Source: Terribacillus aidingensis (lineage in GTDB: Bacteria; Bacillota; Bacilli; Bacillales; Amphibacillaceae). From it: DNA of 64,000 bases. A program made the position numbers and the translations under genes. This document shows, piece after piece, positions 9,809-18,957 of the stretch. The stretch spans positions 872,668-936,667 of the forward strand of contig NZ_OBEK01000002.1 of assembly GCF_900215625.1 (NCBI RefSeq), in the 5' to 3' direction. How positions within the stretch are numbered: the stretch's first letter is position 1; the number at the start of each line of letters is the position of its first letter. The notes beneath the pieces are model-generated. The model saw only the letters and a program-made list of their open reading frames with translations. It was not told where the DNA came from and did not search any database.

Positions 9809-10606
9809 TCATTTGCTTTTGGTAAAAAATTTTTTCAATCGGCTGAACATGCCTTTTTCATCTTCAAAGCTCATAAGCGGCACAGACTCTCCCAGTATAC
9901 GACGAGCAATATTGCGATACGCAATACTTGCCTTCGTATTCGGCTGGAAAGCGACCGGCTCTCCATGGTTGGAAGCTTTAATAACTTGTTCATCATCCGC
10001 AACAATACCAAGCAAATCAATTGATAGTACTTGGACGATCTCGTCTACTTCCAGCATGTCACCATCTTCTACCATATGATTACGAATTCGGTTAACAATC
10101 AATTTAGGCGGTTCAATATCTTCCTGCTCAAGCAAGCCGATAATACGATCTGCATCACGTACACTCGGTTTTTCCGGTGTGGTGACAACAATCGCTTTAT
10201 CTGCTCCTGCCACAGCATTTTTATAGCCCTGTTCGATACCGGCAGGACAATCAATAATAATATAGTCAAACTCCGGCTTCAGCTCAGCGACAATCTTTTC
10301 CATACCTTCTGTTGTCAAATCAGACTTGTCACTCGTCTGTGCAGCTGGCAGTAAGTATAAATGATCAAAGCGCTTGTCTTTGATCAATGCCTGCTTCAGT
10401 GCGCATCTGCCGATGATAACATCGATAATGTCATAAATAATGCGGTTCTCTAACCCCATCACAACATCTAAATTACGAAGACCAATATCTGTATCAATTA
10501 AACAGACCTTTTTCTCCATTAGAGCAAGCGCTGTTCCCAGGTTGGCAGAAGTAGTCGTCTTACCTACTCCCCCTTTACCGGACGTAATAACGATTGCTTC
10601 ACCCAT
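9809..10606 (-). CDS. minD: Septum-site determining ATPase MinD
   Basis: Membrane-associated ATPase that recruits MinC and blocks division at cell poles. The protein has 265 residues. The deviant Walker A motif SGKGGVGKTT lies at residues 9-18, a second signature Lys is near residue 11, and switch motif DCPAGIEQG follows. The C-terminus ends in an amphipathic helix (FSRLKKFFTKSK) that binds membrane. The start has GAGGAGAATGTTAA upstream and overlaps minC by 8 bases. It is the last gene of the operon. Confidence 0.98.
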   Translation of the reverse strand: MGEAIVITSGKGGVGKTTTSANLGTALALMEKKVCLIDTDIGLRNLDVVMGLENRIIYDIIDVIIGRCALKQALIKDKRFDHLYLLPAAQTSDKSDLTTEGMEKIVAELKPEFDYIIIDCPAGIEQGYKNAVAGADKAIVVTTPEKPSVRDADRIIGLLEQEDIEPPKLIVNRIRNHMVEDGDMLEVDEIVQVLSIDLLGIVADDEQVIKASNHGEPVAFQPNTKASIAYRNIARRILGESVPLMSFEDEKGMFSRLKKFFTKSK

Positions 10607-11285
10607 TTAACATTCTCCTCTCGAAACTGCTGATGCCCGGACGTTTGCGGACTACTGCCTGCAAACGGTCGATGATGATTTTTTGCTGTTCGTCATCGAT
10701 GTGCCCGCATTCCATATAAACACCATCTGTCTCATGATCGGGCGCGCGGCTGATATAACCCGCGATTCGAAGCTGCGTCGGATTCATATACGAGGCAGCG
10801 ATAACAGCATCGGTATCACCGTCTTTCCCCGCATGCGCAATCCCGAGTAAATTACCCATAACAAATATATTACCCGTAGCGGTAACACAGCCGCCAGGAT
10901 TCACATCCCCTAGCAGCAGTAAATCACCTTTCACTTCCAGCACTTGGCCAGAACGGACGACACGGCTGACTGCCTTTACCTCCGCTTCTTCCTTCCACTC
11001 TATTGCAGCTTGCTTCGTGATGACTTCAGAGTGAACGGACTCAATCCGCAGACGCTGCTTGCTCGTAATCATTCGACGAAGGAGCTCCTCTTGCTCCTTT
11101 TCTAAATAACGGTTGCCTAATTGAATATGTACACCAACAATCTGGTCAGCCGAATCAATCCGATTAGCAGCAAGTTTCGCTTCTAATTCCTCCAACAATT
11201 CTTCAAAAGAGCAGGCATCATCCATGTGCAAAGACAGCCCTTCCCGGGTACCTTTAATTGTGATGATCTGTTTGTTTCCAATCAA
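10599..11285 (-). CDS. minC: Septum-site determining protein MinC
   Basis: FtsZ antagonist that works with MinD. I place the start at TTG 11285 (GGAGG-TGACCATC-TTG); the alternative GTG 11294 overlaps the ribosome binding site. This gives 228 residues. The N-terminal domain (about 1-100) contacts FtsZ. The C-terminal beta-helix domain (about 120-220) has GDVNPGGCVTATGNIFVMGNL. It overlaps minD and follows mreD, as in B. subtilis. Confidence 0.95.
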   Translation of the reverse strand: MIGNKQIITIKGTREGLSLHMDDACSFEELLEELEAKLAANRIDSADQIVGVHIQLGNRYLEKEQEELLRRMITSKQRLRIESVHSEVITKQAAIEWKEEAEVKAVSRVVRSGQVLEVKGDLLLLGDVNPGGCVTATGNIFVMGNLLGIAHAGKDGDTDAVIAASYMNPTQLRIAGYISRAPDHETDGVYMECGHIDDEQQKIIIDRLQAVVRKRPGISSFERRMLNG

Positions 11286-11320
11286 GATGGTCACCTCCGT
11301 TCGTCGTCTGATTTTCTAAT

Positions 11321-11860
11321 TTATAAGCTAGTTGTTCTTCTAAGCTGCGAATCGGACCATTTCTGCAGAGGCTTCTGGAAAATCAGATACAAGATTACTA
11401 GCATGATAAGGTTGGCACCGAGCGTTGGCAAAAGTCTATGCAGCAGATACGCAACAAAGTCCATCGGCGCAATACCGATCACATGATAAATCAGATAACC
11501 GATAACATCCGCAAATACAATCGACAAAAGACCAAGCAGTGCAGCCACAAAAATATTGCCGTGCAGCACTCTGCGTAATTCCAGAATTAAATAAATACTG
11601 AAACCATATGTGAACATATACACGCCTAAAATATCCGTATAAACGATATCTTTCAGCAGTCCGAAAATAAGCGCATAAAGCAAACTGTAATACGAATTAT
11701 CCAAATCATAAAGCATCGCGATCAGCACTAGGAATAAAAGAGTCCAGTGCGGAATCAGCCAAGTGTCACCGCCAATAAACTGCTTAGGAAGCATGGCAGT
11801 GGCTACACCTTCTAAACTAACAATTAAAAGTAAGATCAACGGTAAATAAAGCTTTTTCAT
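11321..11860 (-). CDS. mreD: Rod shape-determining membrane protein MreD
   Basis: A 179-residue polytopic membrane protein with about five membrane segments, part of the elongasome with MreB, MreC and RodA. The start codon shares a base with the mreC stop, which implies translational coupling. Sequence conservation of MreD is low; the assignment rests on hydropathy, size and the mreB-mreC-mreD-minC order. Confidence 0.95.
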   Translation of the reverse strand: MKKLYLPLILLLIVSLEGVATAMLPKQFIGGDTWLIPHWTLLFLVLIAMLYDLDNSYYSLLYALIFGLLKDIVYTDILGVYMFTYGFSIYLILELRRVLHGNIFVAALLGLLSIVFADVIGYLIYHVIGIAPMDFVAYLLHRLLPTLGANLIMLVILYLIFQKPLQKWSDSQLRRTTSL

Positions 11861-12753
11861 TAAAGACCCTCATCCCCGTTATCTGAAGAAGCATCTTCAG
11901 AGGCTGCGTCGATGACTAAAACCTTATCAATATTATATAAATCAGCTGAAGGTTTGACATGTACTGTTTGAGATAAGCCGTACTCATCCAAGTCTACGGA
12001 CTCTACTTCTCCAATATTAAGTGCCTCTGGAAATACCCCTCCAAGACCGGAAGACGTAACCAAAGATCCCTTCTTCACTTCTAGTTCCGGTTTAACACCG
12101 GTAAACAGAAGCATGCCTTCTTTTTCATCATACCCTTCGATTAAACCGAAGATCGATTTCTGTTCCTTGCCTTCCTTCTCTTGCGGATCAATTTTTGCGG
12201 AAATACGATTGGTCTCATTAAATCCGCTCAGCAATTGAACAGAAGCTGTACCGCGGCTCACATCTTCTATCTTGCCGACTAAGCCGCTCGCTGTCATGAC
12301 GGCCATATTTGTCTCCACACCATCGTCCGACCCTTTATCAATGGTCAGCTGATCAAACCAGCCTTCAGGACTGCGCACAATCACATCAGCTGGGATCGGG
12401 TTGTAGTCCATCGATGTGTAGTCATTAAATTTATCATTGGTTTGCTGCAGCTCATCGTACTGCTGCTCCAGTTCTTGATAACGAGACAGCAAGCCTTTAT
12501 AATCATCGACTTTTGCCTTAAGTACTTGGTTTTCTTCATACGTGTTCTTCAAGTCTTTTATGTTTGTAACAACTGTGGTAGTAAACTGTGCAGGAACAGA
12601 AAAGATATTCTGCACAAATCCAACTGTATCACTTACGATTTGTTCTGGTAATGTCTGGCTGCTCCGATCCCTAGTTGAGAAACCAATCAAACCTACTAGG
12701 ATGATGATGGCAATCAGAAAAAGGAACATCCGTTTTTTCTTAAAGAAATTCAT
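11860..12753 (-). CDS. mreC: Rod shape-determining protein MreC
   Basis: A 297-residue bitopic protein. A basic N-terminus (MNFFKKKRMF) and one membrane helix (about 8-28) are followed by a coiled coil (about 65-105, rich in Gln, Glu and Leu) and an extracellular beta-domain. MreC links MreB to peptidoglycan synthases outside the membrane. The C-terminal tail is Ser/Asp/Glu-rich (AASEDASSDNGDEG). It sits 12 bases after mreB. Confidence 0.97.
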   Translation of the reverse strand: MNFFKKKRMFLFLIAIIILVGLIGFSTRDRSSQTLPEQIVSDTVGFVQNIFSVPAQFTTTVVTNIKDLKNTYEENQVLKAKVDDYKGLLSRYQELEQQYDELQQTNDKFNDYTSMDYNPIPADVIVRSPEGWFDQLTIDKGSDDGVETNMAVMTASGLVGKIEDVSRGTASVQLLSGFNETNRISAKIDPQEKEGKEQKSIFGLIEGYDEKEGMLLFTGVKPELEVKKGSLVTSSGLGGVFPEALNIGEVESVDLDEYGLSQTVHVKPSADLYNIDKVLVIDAASEDASSDNGDEGL

Positions 12754-12765
12754 AACTCACCCAAC

Positions 12766-13806
12766 TCATTTTTTGGTTGCTTTGGAAAATACATGCGGAT
12801 GTGCACGGAAATGTTCAATAAATTCAAGCGATTTCCCCGTGCCAATAGCGACACTGTCCAGCGGGTTTTCTGCTACAAAGACAGGCATTTTCGTTTCTTC
12901 ACTAATAACGCTGTCCAAGTTGCGCAGCATAGCTCCGCCGCCAGAAAGAACAATACCGCGGTCCATAATATCTGCTGCCAATTCAGGCGGCGTTTTTTCC
13001 AATGTCAGCTTCACAGCGTCCACAATGGCGCTAACAGTATCTGCCAACGCTCCGGAAATTTCTTTTGCATTAACACTGATGGTTTTCGGCAAACCAGTCA
13101 GAAGGTCGCGTCCGCGAATCTCTGTTTCTTCGTCTCCTTCTGGTACACCAGCATGACCAAGATCCATCTTCAGCTGTTCTGCCGAGCGCTCCCCAATCAT
13201 AAGGTTGTACGTCTTCCGGATATATTGTGTGATTGCTTCGTCCATGTCGTCTCCAGCAGTACGGATTGACTGGCTCGTTACAATACCACCCAAACTAATA
13301 ATCGCAACTTCTGTCGTACCGCCGCCGATATCGACAATCATGCTGCCTGTTGGTTCCCAGACAGGAAGTCCTGCGCCAATTGCAGCTGCAAACGGCTCAG
13401 CAATTGGGAATGCTTCTTTTGCTCCAGCTTGTTTCGTTGCATCAATAACTGCACGTTCTTCTACCATCGTAATACCAGACGGTACACACACCATGACATT
13501 TGGCTTTTTCGCAAAAGAAGAACGATTGCGCTGGGCTTGCTTAATATAATATTTCATCATCGTTGCCGTTGTATCGTAATCCGCAATGACTCCATCCTTC
13601 ATCGGACGGATTACACGGATATTTCCAGGAGTTCTGCCAATCATATTACGAGCGTCGCTTCCGACTGCTTCTACCTGTCCTGTTTCTACGTTTGTTGCCA
13701 CTACAGAAGGTTCACGGACAACTACGCCTTTCCCCTTTACAAAAACCAATGTATTTGCTGTACCTAGGTCAATTCCTAAGTCTTGTGATAAACTGAATTT
13801 CGCCAC
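12766..13806 (-). CDS. mreB: Rod shape-determining actin homologue MreB
   Basis: Actin-like ATPase that guides lateral wall synthesis. The protein has 346 residues and starts at GTG 13806 with AAGGAGAATTAATT upstream. The N-terminal phosphate-binding loop is [11 protein letters not shown]; phosphate 2 is [14 protein letters not shown] and the adenosine region is [15 protein letters not shown]. First gene of mreBCD-minCD. About 250 bases upstream separate it from radC and carry a TATGAT-like -10 but no clear -35. Confidence 0.98.
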   Translation of the reverse strand: MAKFSLSQDLGIDLGTANTLVFVKGKGVVVREPSVVATNVETGQVEAVGSDARNMIGRTPGNIRVIRPMKDGVIADYDTTATMMKYYIKQAQRNRSSFAKKPNVMVCVPSGITMVEERAVIDATKQAGAKEAFPIAEPFAAAIGAGLPVWEPTGSMIVDIGGGTTEVAIISLGGIVTSQSIRTAGDDMDEAITQYIRKTYNLMIGERSAEQLKMDLGHAGVPEGDEETEIRGRDLLTGLPKTISVNAKEISGALADTVSAIVDAVKLTLEKTPPELAADIMDRGIVLSGGGAMLRNLDSVISEETKMPVFVAENPLDSVAIGTGKSLEFIEHFRAHPHVFSKATKK

Positions 13807-13965
13807 AATTAATTCTCCTTTTCCGAGTCCGTTCCTGTTTCAGCATAGCTGCAAACAGCCGTGCAAACATTCTTCATATCTTGTCTCATTTTGTTGTACT
13901 TTATCATAGCAGATTTCAATCAGCCAGACATTGTTTTATCAGGTAAGAAAATATACCATCAGAAG

Positions 13966-14002
13966 AAGCGCCAGCTAGTAAGAACTACCATGCTAGGCGC
14001 TT
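13966..14002 (-). terminator. Possible weak terminator of radC
   Basis: Stem AAGCGCC(T)...GGCGCTT with a long loop, followed by a T/C-rich stretch but no solid T run. Confidence 0.45.
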
Positions 14003-14054
14003 ATCTTCAAAGCTAGTTATAATTATACGAGAAAACTAAAAAAATAGATAGTAA

Positions 14055-14744
14055 TTACAAGTATCCTTTTTCCTTCAGTGAAATAAACTTCCGATCACCG
14101 ATTACAAGATGGTCCAAAAGCTCTATGCCAATCATCTTGCCACAATCCTGCAGACGTTTGGTAACGTGGATATCTTCTTGTGATGGGGAAGGATCTCCTG
14201 ACGGATGATTGTGAGCACAAATGATAGAAGCCGCAGAGCGCCTGACAGCTTCGCGGAACACTTCACGAGGATGTACGATAGAGGCGTTAAGGCTGCCGAT
14301 GAAGATTGTCTGCCGGTGAACGATATGATTTTTTGTATTTAAAAATAAGACAACAAAATGTTCCTGCTGCAAATTGCGCATTTCCTCCATAACATAATCC
14401 GCTCCATCCTTTGGGCTGCGGATTGTGTATCTTTCTGCCGGCTTGTAGCGATGAAGCCGCTGTCCAAGCTCAATTGCCGCAATGATAAGTACACCTTTAG
14501 CTGTTCCAATCCCTTTGATAGCAGTCAACTCTTCGATTGTCGCATCACGCAGCAGCTGCAATCCTTCAAAATGCATTAATAATCGCTGTGCAAGCAATGT
14601 GACGGACTCATCCTTCGTCCCGCTCCCTAGCAGAATTGCGAATAATTCTGCATTGGATAAATGAGCTGGTCCCAGCTCGAGCAGCCTTTCCCGCGGCCGA
14701 TCTTCTTTTGGCACCGACTTTATCTTCATTTCTGTTTGCAACAA
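14055..14744 (-). CDS. radC: DNA repair protein RadC, JAB/MPN domain
   Basis: About 229 residues. The N-terminal helix-hairpin-helix region has IKGIGTAKG. The JAB metalloprotease-like signature AHNHPSGDPSPSQED is near the C-terminus. Despite its name, a repair role is doubtful in Bacillus. The start is uncertain: AAGGAAGG precedes TTG 14744 by 7 bases, which I prefer, while ATG 14729 (MKIKSVPKEDRPRERL) is also possible and ATG 14798 looks too long. In B. subtilis maf comes next upstream; here it does not. Confidence 0.93.
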   Translation of the reverse strand: MLQTEMKIKSVPKEDRPRERLLELGPAHLSNAELFAILLGSGTKDESVTLLAQRLLMHFEGLQLLRDATIEELTAIKGIGTAKGVLIIAAIELGQRLHRYKPAERYTIRSPKDGADYVMEEMRNLQQEHFVVLFLNTKNHIVHRQTIFIGSLNASIVHPREVFREAVRRSAASIICAHNHPSGDPSPSQEDIHVTKRLQDCGKMIGIELLDHLVIGDRKFISLKEKGYL

Positions 14745-15070
14745 AATACCGCCTTCCTTTTGACTCGGAATCCTGTGTGGCTGACAGGTTAGGAGCATCG
14801 TAACGAAAGGCGGCTATTGTTTCAAATGGCTGTTTTGAGAGATTTAATTGTGAATCTACACACATAAAGGAAAATCTAACTTAGGAAATATAAATTCTCT
14901 GTAGTAGAACTGTTATAAATTTATTTACCTTTTACCGTTAGGTTATGCTCCTTCTTATTAGAAAGCACCATTTGTTGAGATCCATTAAAATAAACTTTAT
15001 TCTAAAAAATTTAATGATTATATATCTATTAACAAGAAATTTGAAACGAGTTCAGATGAATTTTTTTAAT
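14745..15070. other. Gene-free AT-rich stretch between radC and the HxlR gene
   Basis: About 325 bases with rising AT content toward 15 kb. No open frame with a ribosome binding site, no repeat and no convincing promoter were seen. It marks the left border of the inserted or rearranged segment that replaces maf. Confidence 0.6.
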
Positions 15071-15412
15071 TTACTTTTTTTCTAATTGACCTTCTCCCCA
15101 GTAGCAAATGGCATCTAATACAGGAATCAATGATAATCCCTTTTCGGATAAGCTATATTCTACTTTCGGAGGAACTTGAGGATATTCTTTACGATGAATT
15201 AGCAGATCATGTTCAAGTTCTTTTAACGTATTGGTTAACGTTTTAAAAGAAATAGTACCAAGCATTCGTTTTAGCTGATTATAGCGAATAGGATCTTCGT
15301 AAATATATAAGGCGTATAAAACCACCATTTTGTACTTCCCGCCAATTAAAGACAACGTATATCCAAAACCGGTACCCTTAATGGGAGCATTAAAATCATA
15401 GCGTTCCTCCAA
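15071..15412 (-). CDS. HxlR family winged-helix transcriptional regulator
   Basis: A 113-residue MarR/HxlR-type winged helix. Family landmarks are LIGGKYKMVVLYAL (about 22-35), RYNQLKRML, ISFKTLTNTLKELE and the wing sequence YPQVPPKVEYSLSEKG. The usual N-terminal CP-type cysteine is absent; the only Cys is near the C-terminus (AICYWGE). Thiol switching as in YodB is therefore unlikely at the usual position. It is divergent from the NAD(P)H oxidoreductase gene, with about 100 bases between, and probably controls it. The segment is richer in AT than the flanking operons. Confidence 0.9.
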   Translation of the reverse strand: MEERYDFNAPIKGTGFGYTLSLIGGKYKMVVLYALYIYEDPIRYNQLKRMLGTISFKTLTNTLKELEHDLLIHRKEYPQVPPKVEYSLSEKGLSLIPVLDAICYWGEGQLEKK

Positions 15413-15516
15413 TTTACACTCTCCTTTAGGTTAGTATCGCACTTTAATTACCGTACTTGTAGATTGTTATACCATTCCATAAAATAAAAGTACACTAAAC
15501 ACAGGAGGATCCGATA

Positions 15517-16098
15517 ATGAAAACAATTATCTACGCACATCCATGGAAAGGAAGTTTTAATCATGCAATTTTATCTGCCATAACTGAAGACTTAAAAGCT
15601 AATGGAGAGACTTTTCAAGTGATTGACCTTTATAAGGATGAGTTTAATCCCGTGTTTACAGCTGCTGAATTGAAGCTATTTAACGTAGGTGACACCCCGT
15701 ATGAATTAGTTAAGGAATATCAAAAGAAATTAAACCAAGCAACTGAATTGATTTTTATCTTCCCTGTCTGGTGGTGGGACTTACCTGCTATTTTAAAAGG
15801 ATTTATTGATAAAGTAATGTTGACTGGTTTTGCTTTCTTAGAAGACAGCAAAACAAATGAACTAAAAGGATTATTAACAAACATAAAGAAAACAACCATA
15901 ATCTCGACTTCTACAACTGATAAATTATATATTGAATCACAAGGTGGAAATGCCATTCAGGGAGTCTTCATCAATCGAACTCTAGCTGACCTGGGAATTA
16001 AAAATGAATACACCAAATGGATTAATTTTTCTGGAGTAAACTTGACAACGGATGAGAATAGAAAACTATTTTTAGAAGAAGTACCTCAGAGAATTTAG
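15517..16098 (+). CDS. NAD(P)H-dependent flavin oxidoreductase / quinone reductase, flavodoxin fold
   Basis: A 193-residue flavodoxin-like fold protein of the NQO1/MdaB type. The FMN/FAD phosphate region is IYAHPWKGSFNHAI, and the conserved FPVWWWDLPAILKGFIDKV segment contacts the flavin. These enzymes reduce quinones or electrophiles with two electrons. The ribosome binding site is CAGGAGG, 7 bases before the ATG. Divergent from an HxlR gene, the usual arrangement for electrophile-inducible quinone reductases. AT-rich, one of very few plus-strand genes in the first 20 kb, and in the expected place of maf, so transfer is likely. Confidence 0.9.
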   Translation: MKTIIYAHPWKGSFNHAILSAITEDLKANGETFQVIDLYKDEFNPVFTAAELKLFNVGDTPYELVKEYQKKLNQATELIFIFPVWWWDLPAILKGFIDKVMLTGFAFLEDSKTNELKGLLTNIKKTTIISTSTTDKLYIESQGGNAIQGVFINRTLADLGIKNEYTKWINFSGVNLTTDENRKLFLEEVPQRI

Positions 16099-16349
16099 AA
16101 AGGTACTTTACTACCTCATAAAGGAACGTGCATATGGCAGGAAGCTCAGCTAGAAGCTAGCTTTAAGAACAGTAAATTCTACAATATATATGTACACAGC
16201 GTAACGCCTTTTAATGAAACCGTCTATCCAAATAACCATTGATGGATATGGAAGAACAGCCTCTCCTTACGATTTCATTGTCGAGGCTTAGGAATCCCTT
16301 ACTCATCTCTTGAAAGCACTAGAAACCTGAACTACAAATAACTATAAAA
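16099..16349. other. Decayed intergenic DNA
   Basis: No intact gene. One short plus-strand frame (16214-16288, MKPSIQITIDGYGR ... EA) ends at TAG and then continues in frame for 12 more codons, which suggests a broken gene fragment. Its family is not recognised. Confidence 0.4.
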
Positions 16350-16431
16350 AAGCGGCTGGGACATAAGTGTTTTTGAGTTAAAACAATCCAAACAATACTG
16401 CGATAATAGCAGCATTGTTTGAATTGTTTTT
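16350..16431. repeat. Dispersed-repeat-like element with long hairpin
   Basis: It begins AAAAAAGCGGCTGGGACATA, a string I associate with insertion-sequence ends and dispersed repeats in Firmicutes. It continues into an almost complete inverted repeat at 16380-16430 (AAAACAATCCAAACAATACTGC / GCAGCATTGTTTGAATTGTTTT with two mismatches). No transposase frame is left. Confidence 0.5.
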
Positions 16432-16553
16432 CTACATTAAAAAGTGGAATCAGAGCACCTCTTCAGAGAAACACTCCGCTATACTGCAAGCGGCTGTCCA
16501 GATCACTAACTCTCATCTGACATTTAGTTTTTTCATTGTTCTCACTAACCTAG

Positions 16554-17381
16554 TTACTGCGAAGCCTTTTGAAGGCTGGCTGCCTCATGCCATACTGGCA
16601 GCATCATACTAGCAGTGAACGTCCCTTGTTCCATCGCGCTGATTGCTTCGGCTGATGCAGCTTTCACTTCGGCTGCTTCAGCTGGTACTTTTTCCTGCCA
16701 TGCTTTCCATAGAGCTGGTTCTTGATTGTCACCTGCTGCAAGTAATACAGCGAGCTCGTCCTGCCAGTCAGTGCTTGTGGCTTCTACTCCTGGATCCCAC
16801 GTTTTCACGTAGCTTTCATAACCTTGCGCTTGCAGTTGTGCTGCTGCTGCTTCCGCCTCTTCTTTTGATCCGCCCATTCCTGTCAATAAGAAGAATTGTC
16901 CATTCTTTTCCCATAGAACAGCAGGAACTCCAGCTTCGACGTAGCGTTGCGCCACTTCTTGTCCAATATCTTCTTGATTATAAACACCGCCCTGTACAAC
17001 GTAAGCAGTCAAATCTCCAAACGCACCCGCGTTAACAGCAGCTTCCTTTGTCGCTACAGGCACTGCTGCGCCGCTTGTCTCGGATTCGATACCTGCTGTA
17101 TAACGCAACAGCAAGAACCCCAGCACAACACCGATTAACGCCGCACCAAGCGCAGCTGCTGTCAGTTTCTTCGCAATTGGTGACATCGTCAGCCTACTTT
17201 TATCTGACGGCTTCTTATCCAGCTGATCTAATACCGGCACATCCTTTTCGACTGTCGCTGCTGCTTCTTCGTCATAAAGTGTGTAGCTTCCCTCGCCGAC
17301 CATCTCTTCTTTTGCCTGCTGCTGTTGACTTCTCTGCTTCTTGCCGCCCATTTTGACGGAAAATCCTTTTTTCTCTTCCAT
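16554..17381 (-). CDS. spoIIB: SPOR domain sporulation protein SpoIIB
   Basis: A 275-residue bitopic protein. The cytoplasmic part is basic and glutamine-rich (about 1-70). One membrane helix (about 72-93, LTAAALGAALIGVVLGFLLL) precedes an external SPOR domain (about 122-195, with AYVVQGGVYNQEDIGQEVAQ). SpoIIB localises to the sporulation septum and helps engulfment by recruiting the DMP machinery. Sequence similarity is weak in general, but its position next to comC matches B. subtilis spoIIB. GAGGTGCAGA precedes the ATG. Confidence 0.82.
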   Translation of the reverse strand: MEEKKGFSVKMGGKKQRSQQQQAKEEMVGEGSYTLYDEEAAATVEKDVPVLDQLDKKPSDKSRLTMSPIAKKLTAAALGAALIGVVLGFLLLRYTAGIESETSGAAVPVATKEAAVNAGAFGDLTAYVVQGGVYNQEDIGQEVAQRYVEAGVPAVLWEKNGQFFLLTGMGGSKEEAEAAAAQLQAQGYESYVKTWDPGVEATSTDWQDELAVLLAAGDNQEPALWKAWQEKVPAEAAEVKAASAEAISAMEQGTFTASMMLPVWHEAASLQKASQ

Positions 17382-17458
17382 TCTGCACCTCTTTTATGAA
17401 TGATTTGGACTAACTCTAGCACAGCTAAAACTAGAAGTAAGAGAAATGCTGTCGAGAC

Positions 17459-17502
17459 AAAAAAAGAGTGTTCGACAGGAAGAACCCATCAAACACTCTT
17501 TT
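17459..17502 (-). terminator. Bidirectional terminator downstream of the pil remnant
   Basis: AAAAGAGTGTT / AACACTCTTTTTTT with a 19-base loop, between the pilO-like remnant and spoIIB. Confidence 0.88.
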
Positions 17503-17510
17503 CTACGAAT

Positions 17511-17932
17511 TAAGAAGCAGGATTGGAGAATACACGTAAAGATATGGTTGCAATATAGCTGTTTTCCGAGGCATTTGTCACGTCAATTTGTTCTATCTCT
17601 GCCTTACGCTGCATAGCATCAACTTGTGTTAGAAATTCGTGCCATGCTTTGTAATCAGAAGAAGCTGTGCTGAGCTGATAGACAAAGGACCCATCTGCTG
17701 CGGTAGTCGTATCATTGGAAATGAATCCGCCAGCAATTCAAAATCCAGAACTGGATCTTCAAAAGGCAGCTGATTCGTATGCTGTAATTCTGAATACAAA
17801 AACGGTTAGATTTTCTCTCGTTTTAATTACTCGGCACTTGAAGCTGCCGAAGCGTTACTGCCTTGGTCAGTCAATGTAAATAATAAGTCGCGACACACCA
17901 GTGTTTTTTTTGCTTTTTAAACATGAACGACC
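17511..17932 (-). pseudogene. Remnants of pilM/pilN/pilO-like type IV pilus assembly genes
   Basis: Three scraps follow each other on the minus strand. ATG near 17926 opens MFKKQKKH. Another frame gives RDLLFTLTDQGSNASAASSAE and a stop, like the end of a PilN protein. Then LPFEDPVLDFELLA shifts frame into GGFISNDTTTAADGSFVYQL ... and ends IEQIDVTNASENSYIATISL ... at TAA 17511-17513, matching the style of a PilO C-terminus. At least one frameshift, in-frame stops and large deletions are evident. The order suits a former pilMNO cluster behind comC. The family names are inferred from motif style and position. Confidence 0.6.
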
Positions 17933-17937
17933 CTTAT

Positions 17938-18693
17938 TTAAAAGAATGATTTAAAGTACCAGCTGATCATTGCTTCCCCATGAAAATAGGTAATCAGTGC
18001 CCCTAGCAGAATGTAGGGCCCAAAAGGAATGGCCTGCTTCCGCTTCAGCACTTTTGTTAAAAGGAGCATAAAACTGATTATTGCCCCAATAACTGACGCT
18101 AAGAAGAACGTAAGCAAAACACCCTTCCAGCCAAGCACGACTCCCAGCACAACAAACAACTTCAAATCCCCGCCGCCCATCCCGCCTCGGCTGAATAAAA
18201 TAACAAGGAAAAGCAGCACAAACGCCACAACAGCTCCAATGATAGAATTCCACCAAGGATCTAATGGGGTGATGACGCGAAGAATAATGAATAGAGGAAG
18301 AAAGAACAGCAATATCTTATTAGGAATCAGCATGAATTTCATATCTGTAACGAACAGAATTGCAGCCATAGATACCAATACAAAAGCAGTAACCAGCTCC
18401 CATTCTAGTCCGATAACATAATAGCTACAGCTAAATAGCAAGCCTGTTGCTAGCTCTGTGAAGGGATAGAGTGGAGATATATTCTGTTTACAACTGCGGC
18501 ATTTCCCGCCAAGAGTTATGTAGGAGATTACTGGTATTAAATCGTATGCTTTAAGCTGCTGCTTACAATTAGGGCAGTAAGAGCGTTCGGATTGGAACAT
18601 CTTTTTTTGAGGTACGCGCATCCCGACTACGTTGTAGAAGGAACCGAGGACACCGCCAAGTATAATGAAGTAAAAAAATAGAAAAATCGACAT
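17938..18693 (-). CDS. comC: Prepilin peptidase ComC (type IV leader peptidase)
   Basis: A 251-residue membrane enzyme that cuts and N-methylates prepilins, in B. subtilis the ComG pseudopilins needed for DNA uptake. The N-terminal zinc site is CPNC ... CRSC (about residues 40-43 and 65-68). The two catalytic aspartates are in VTDMKFMLIPN and GGGDLKLF. About eight membrane segments follow. The start has GGAGAGTGAAACTTT upstream. It looks intact although the pilus-like genes on both sides are broken, which fits a retained function for comG pseudopilins encoded elsewhere. Confidence 0.95.
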   Translation of the reverse strand: MSIFLFFYFIILGGVLGSFYNVVGMRVPQKKMFQSERSYCPNCKQQLKAYDLIPVISYITLGGKCRSCKQNISPLYPFTELATGLLFSCSYYVIGLEWELVTAFVLVSMAAILFVTDMKFMLIPNKILLFFLPLFIILRVITPLDPWWNSIIGAVVAFVLLFLVILFSRGGMGGGDLKLFVVLGVVLGWKGVLLTFFLASVIGAIISFMLLLTKVLKRKQAIPFGPYILLGALITYFHGEAMISWYFKSFF

Positions 18694-18761
18694 AAAGTTT
18701 CACTCTCCATATGGAAAGACAGAAATTTCTTAAGAGGAGAGATTTCTGCTTAGGTTTTCTT

Positions 18762-18884
18762 TACTCTGAATCTTTTGATCCAGCAGTACCTTTTGCACTA
18801 CCCGCAGTAATTTCAGCTTCCCACTGACCTTTTGATAGTGTCACTTTACTTTCTGTTTTACTATATGCTGTACTATCTAGGAGC
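18762..18884 (-). pseudogene. C-terminal fragment of a pilin-like protein
   Basis: On the minus strand the frame LLDSTAYSKTESKVTLSKGQ ... ends SKDSE at TAA. It has the small-residue, Ser/Thr/Lys-rich style of a pilin tail. No start, signal or N-terminal helix is left in frame upstream. Located between the PilC remnant and comC. Confidence 0.4.
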
Positions 18885-18957
18885 ACTGAGATAGCCACCT
18901 ATAATAAGGCCACCTCGTGTATATGTATGTACCTCCCATGGACTTTCCTTTATTATG

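Noticed and set aside
15413-15516. Specific HxlR operator in the divergent intergenic region
   Set aside because: Several GTAC/AGTA strings occur but no clear dyad repeated on both sides, so no site is claimed.
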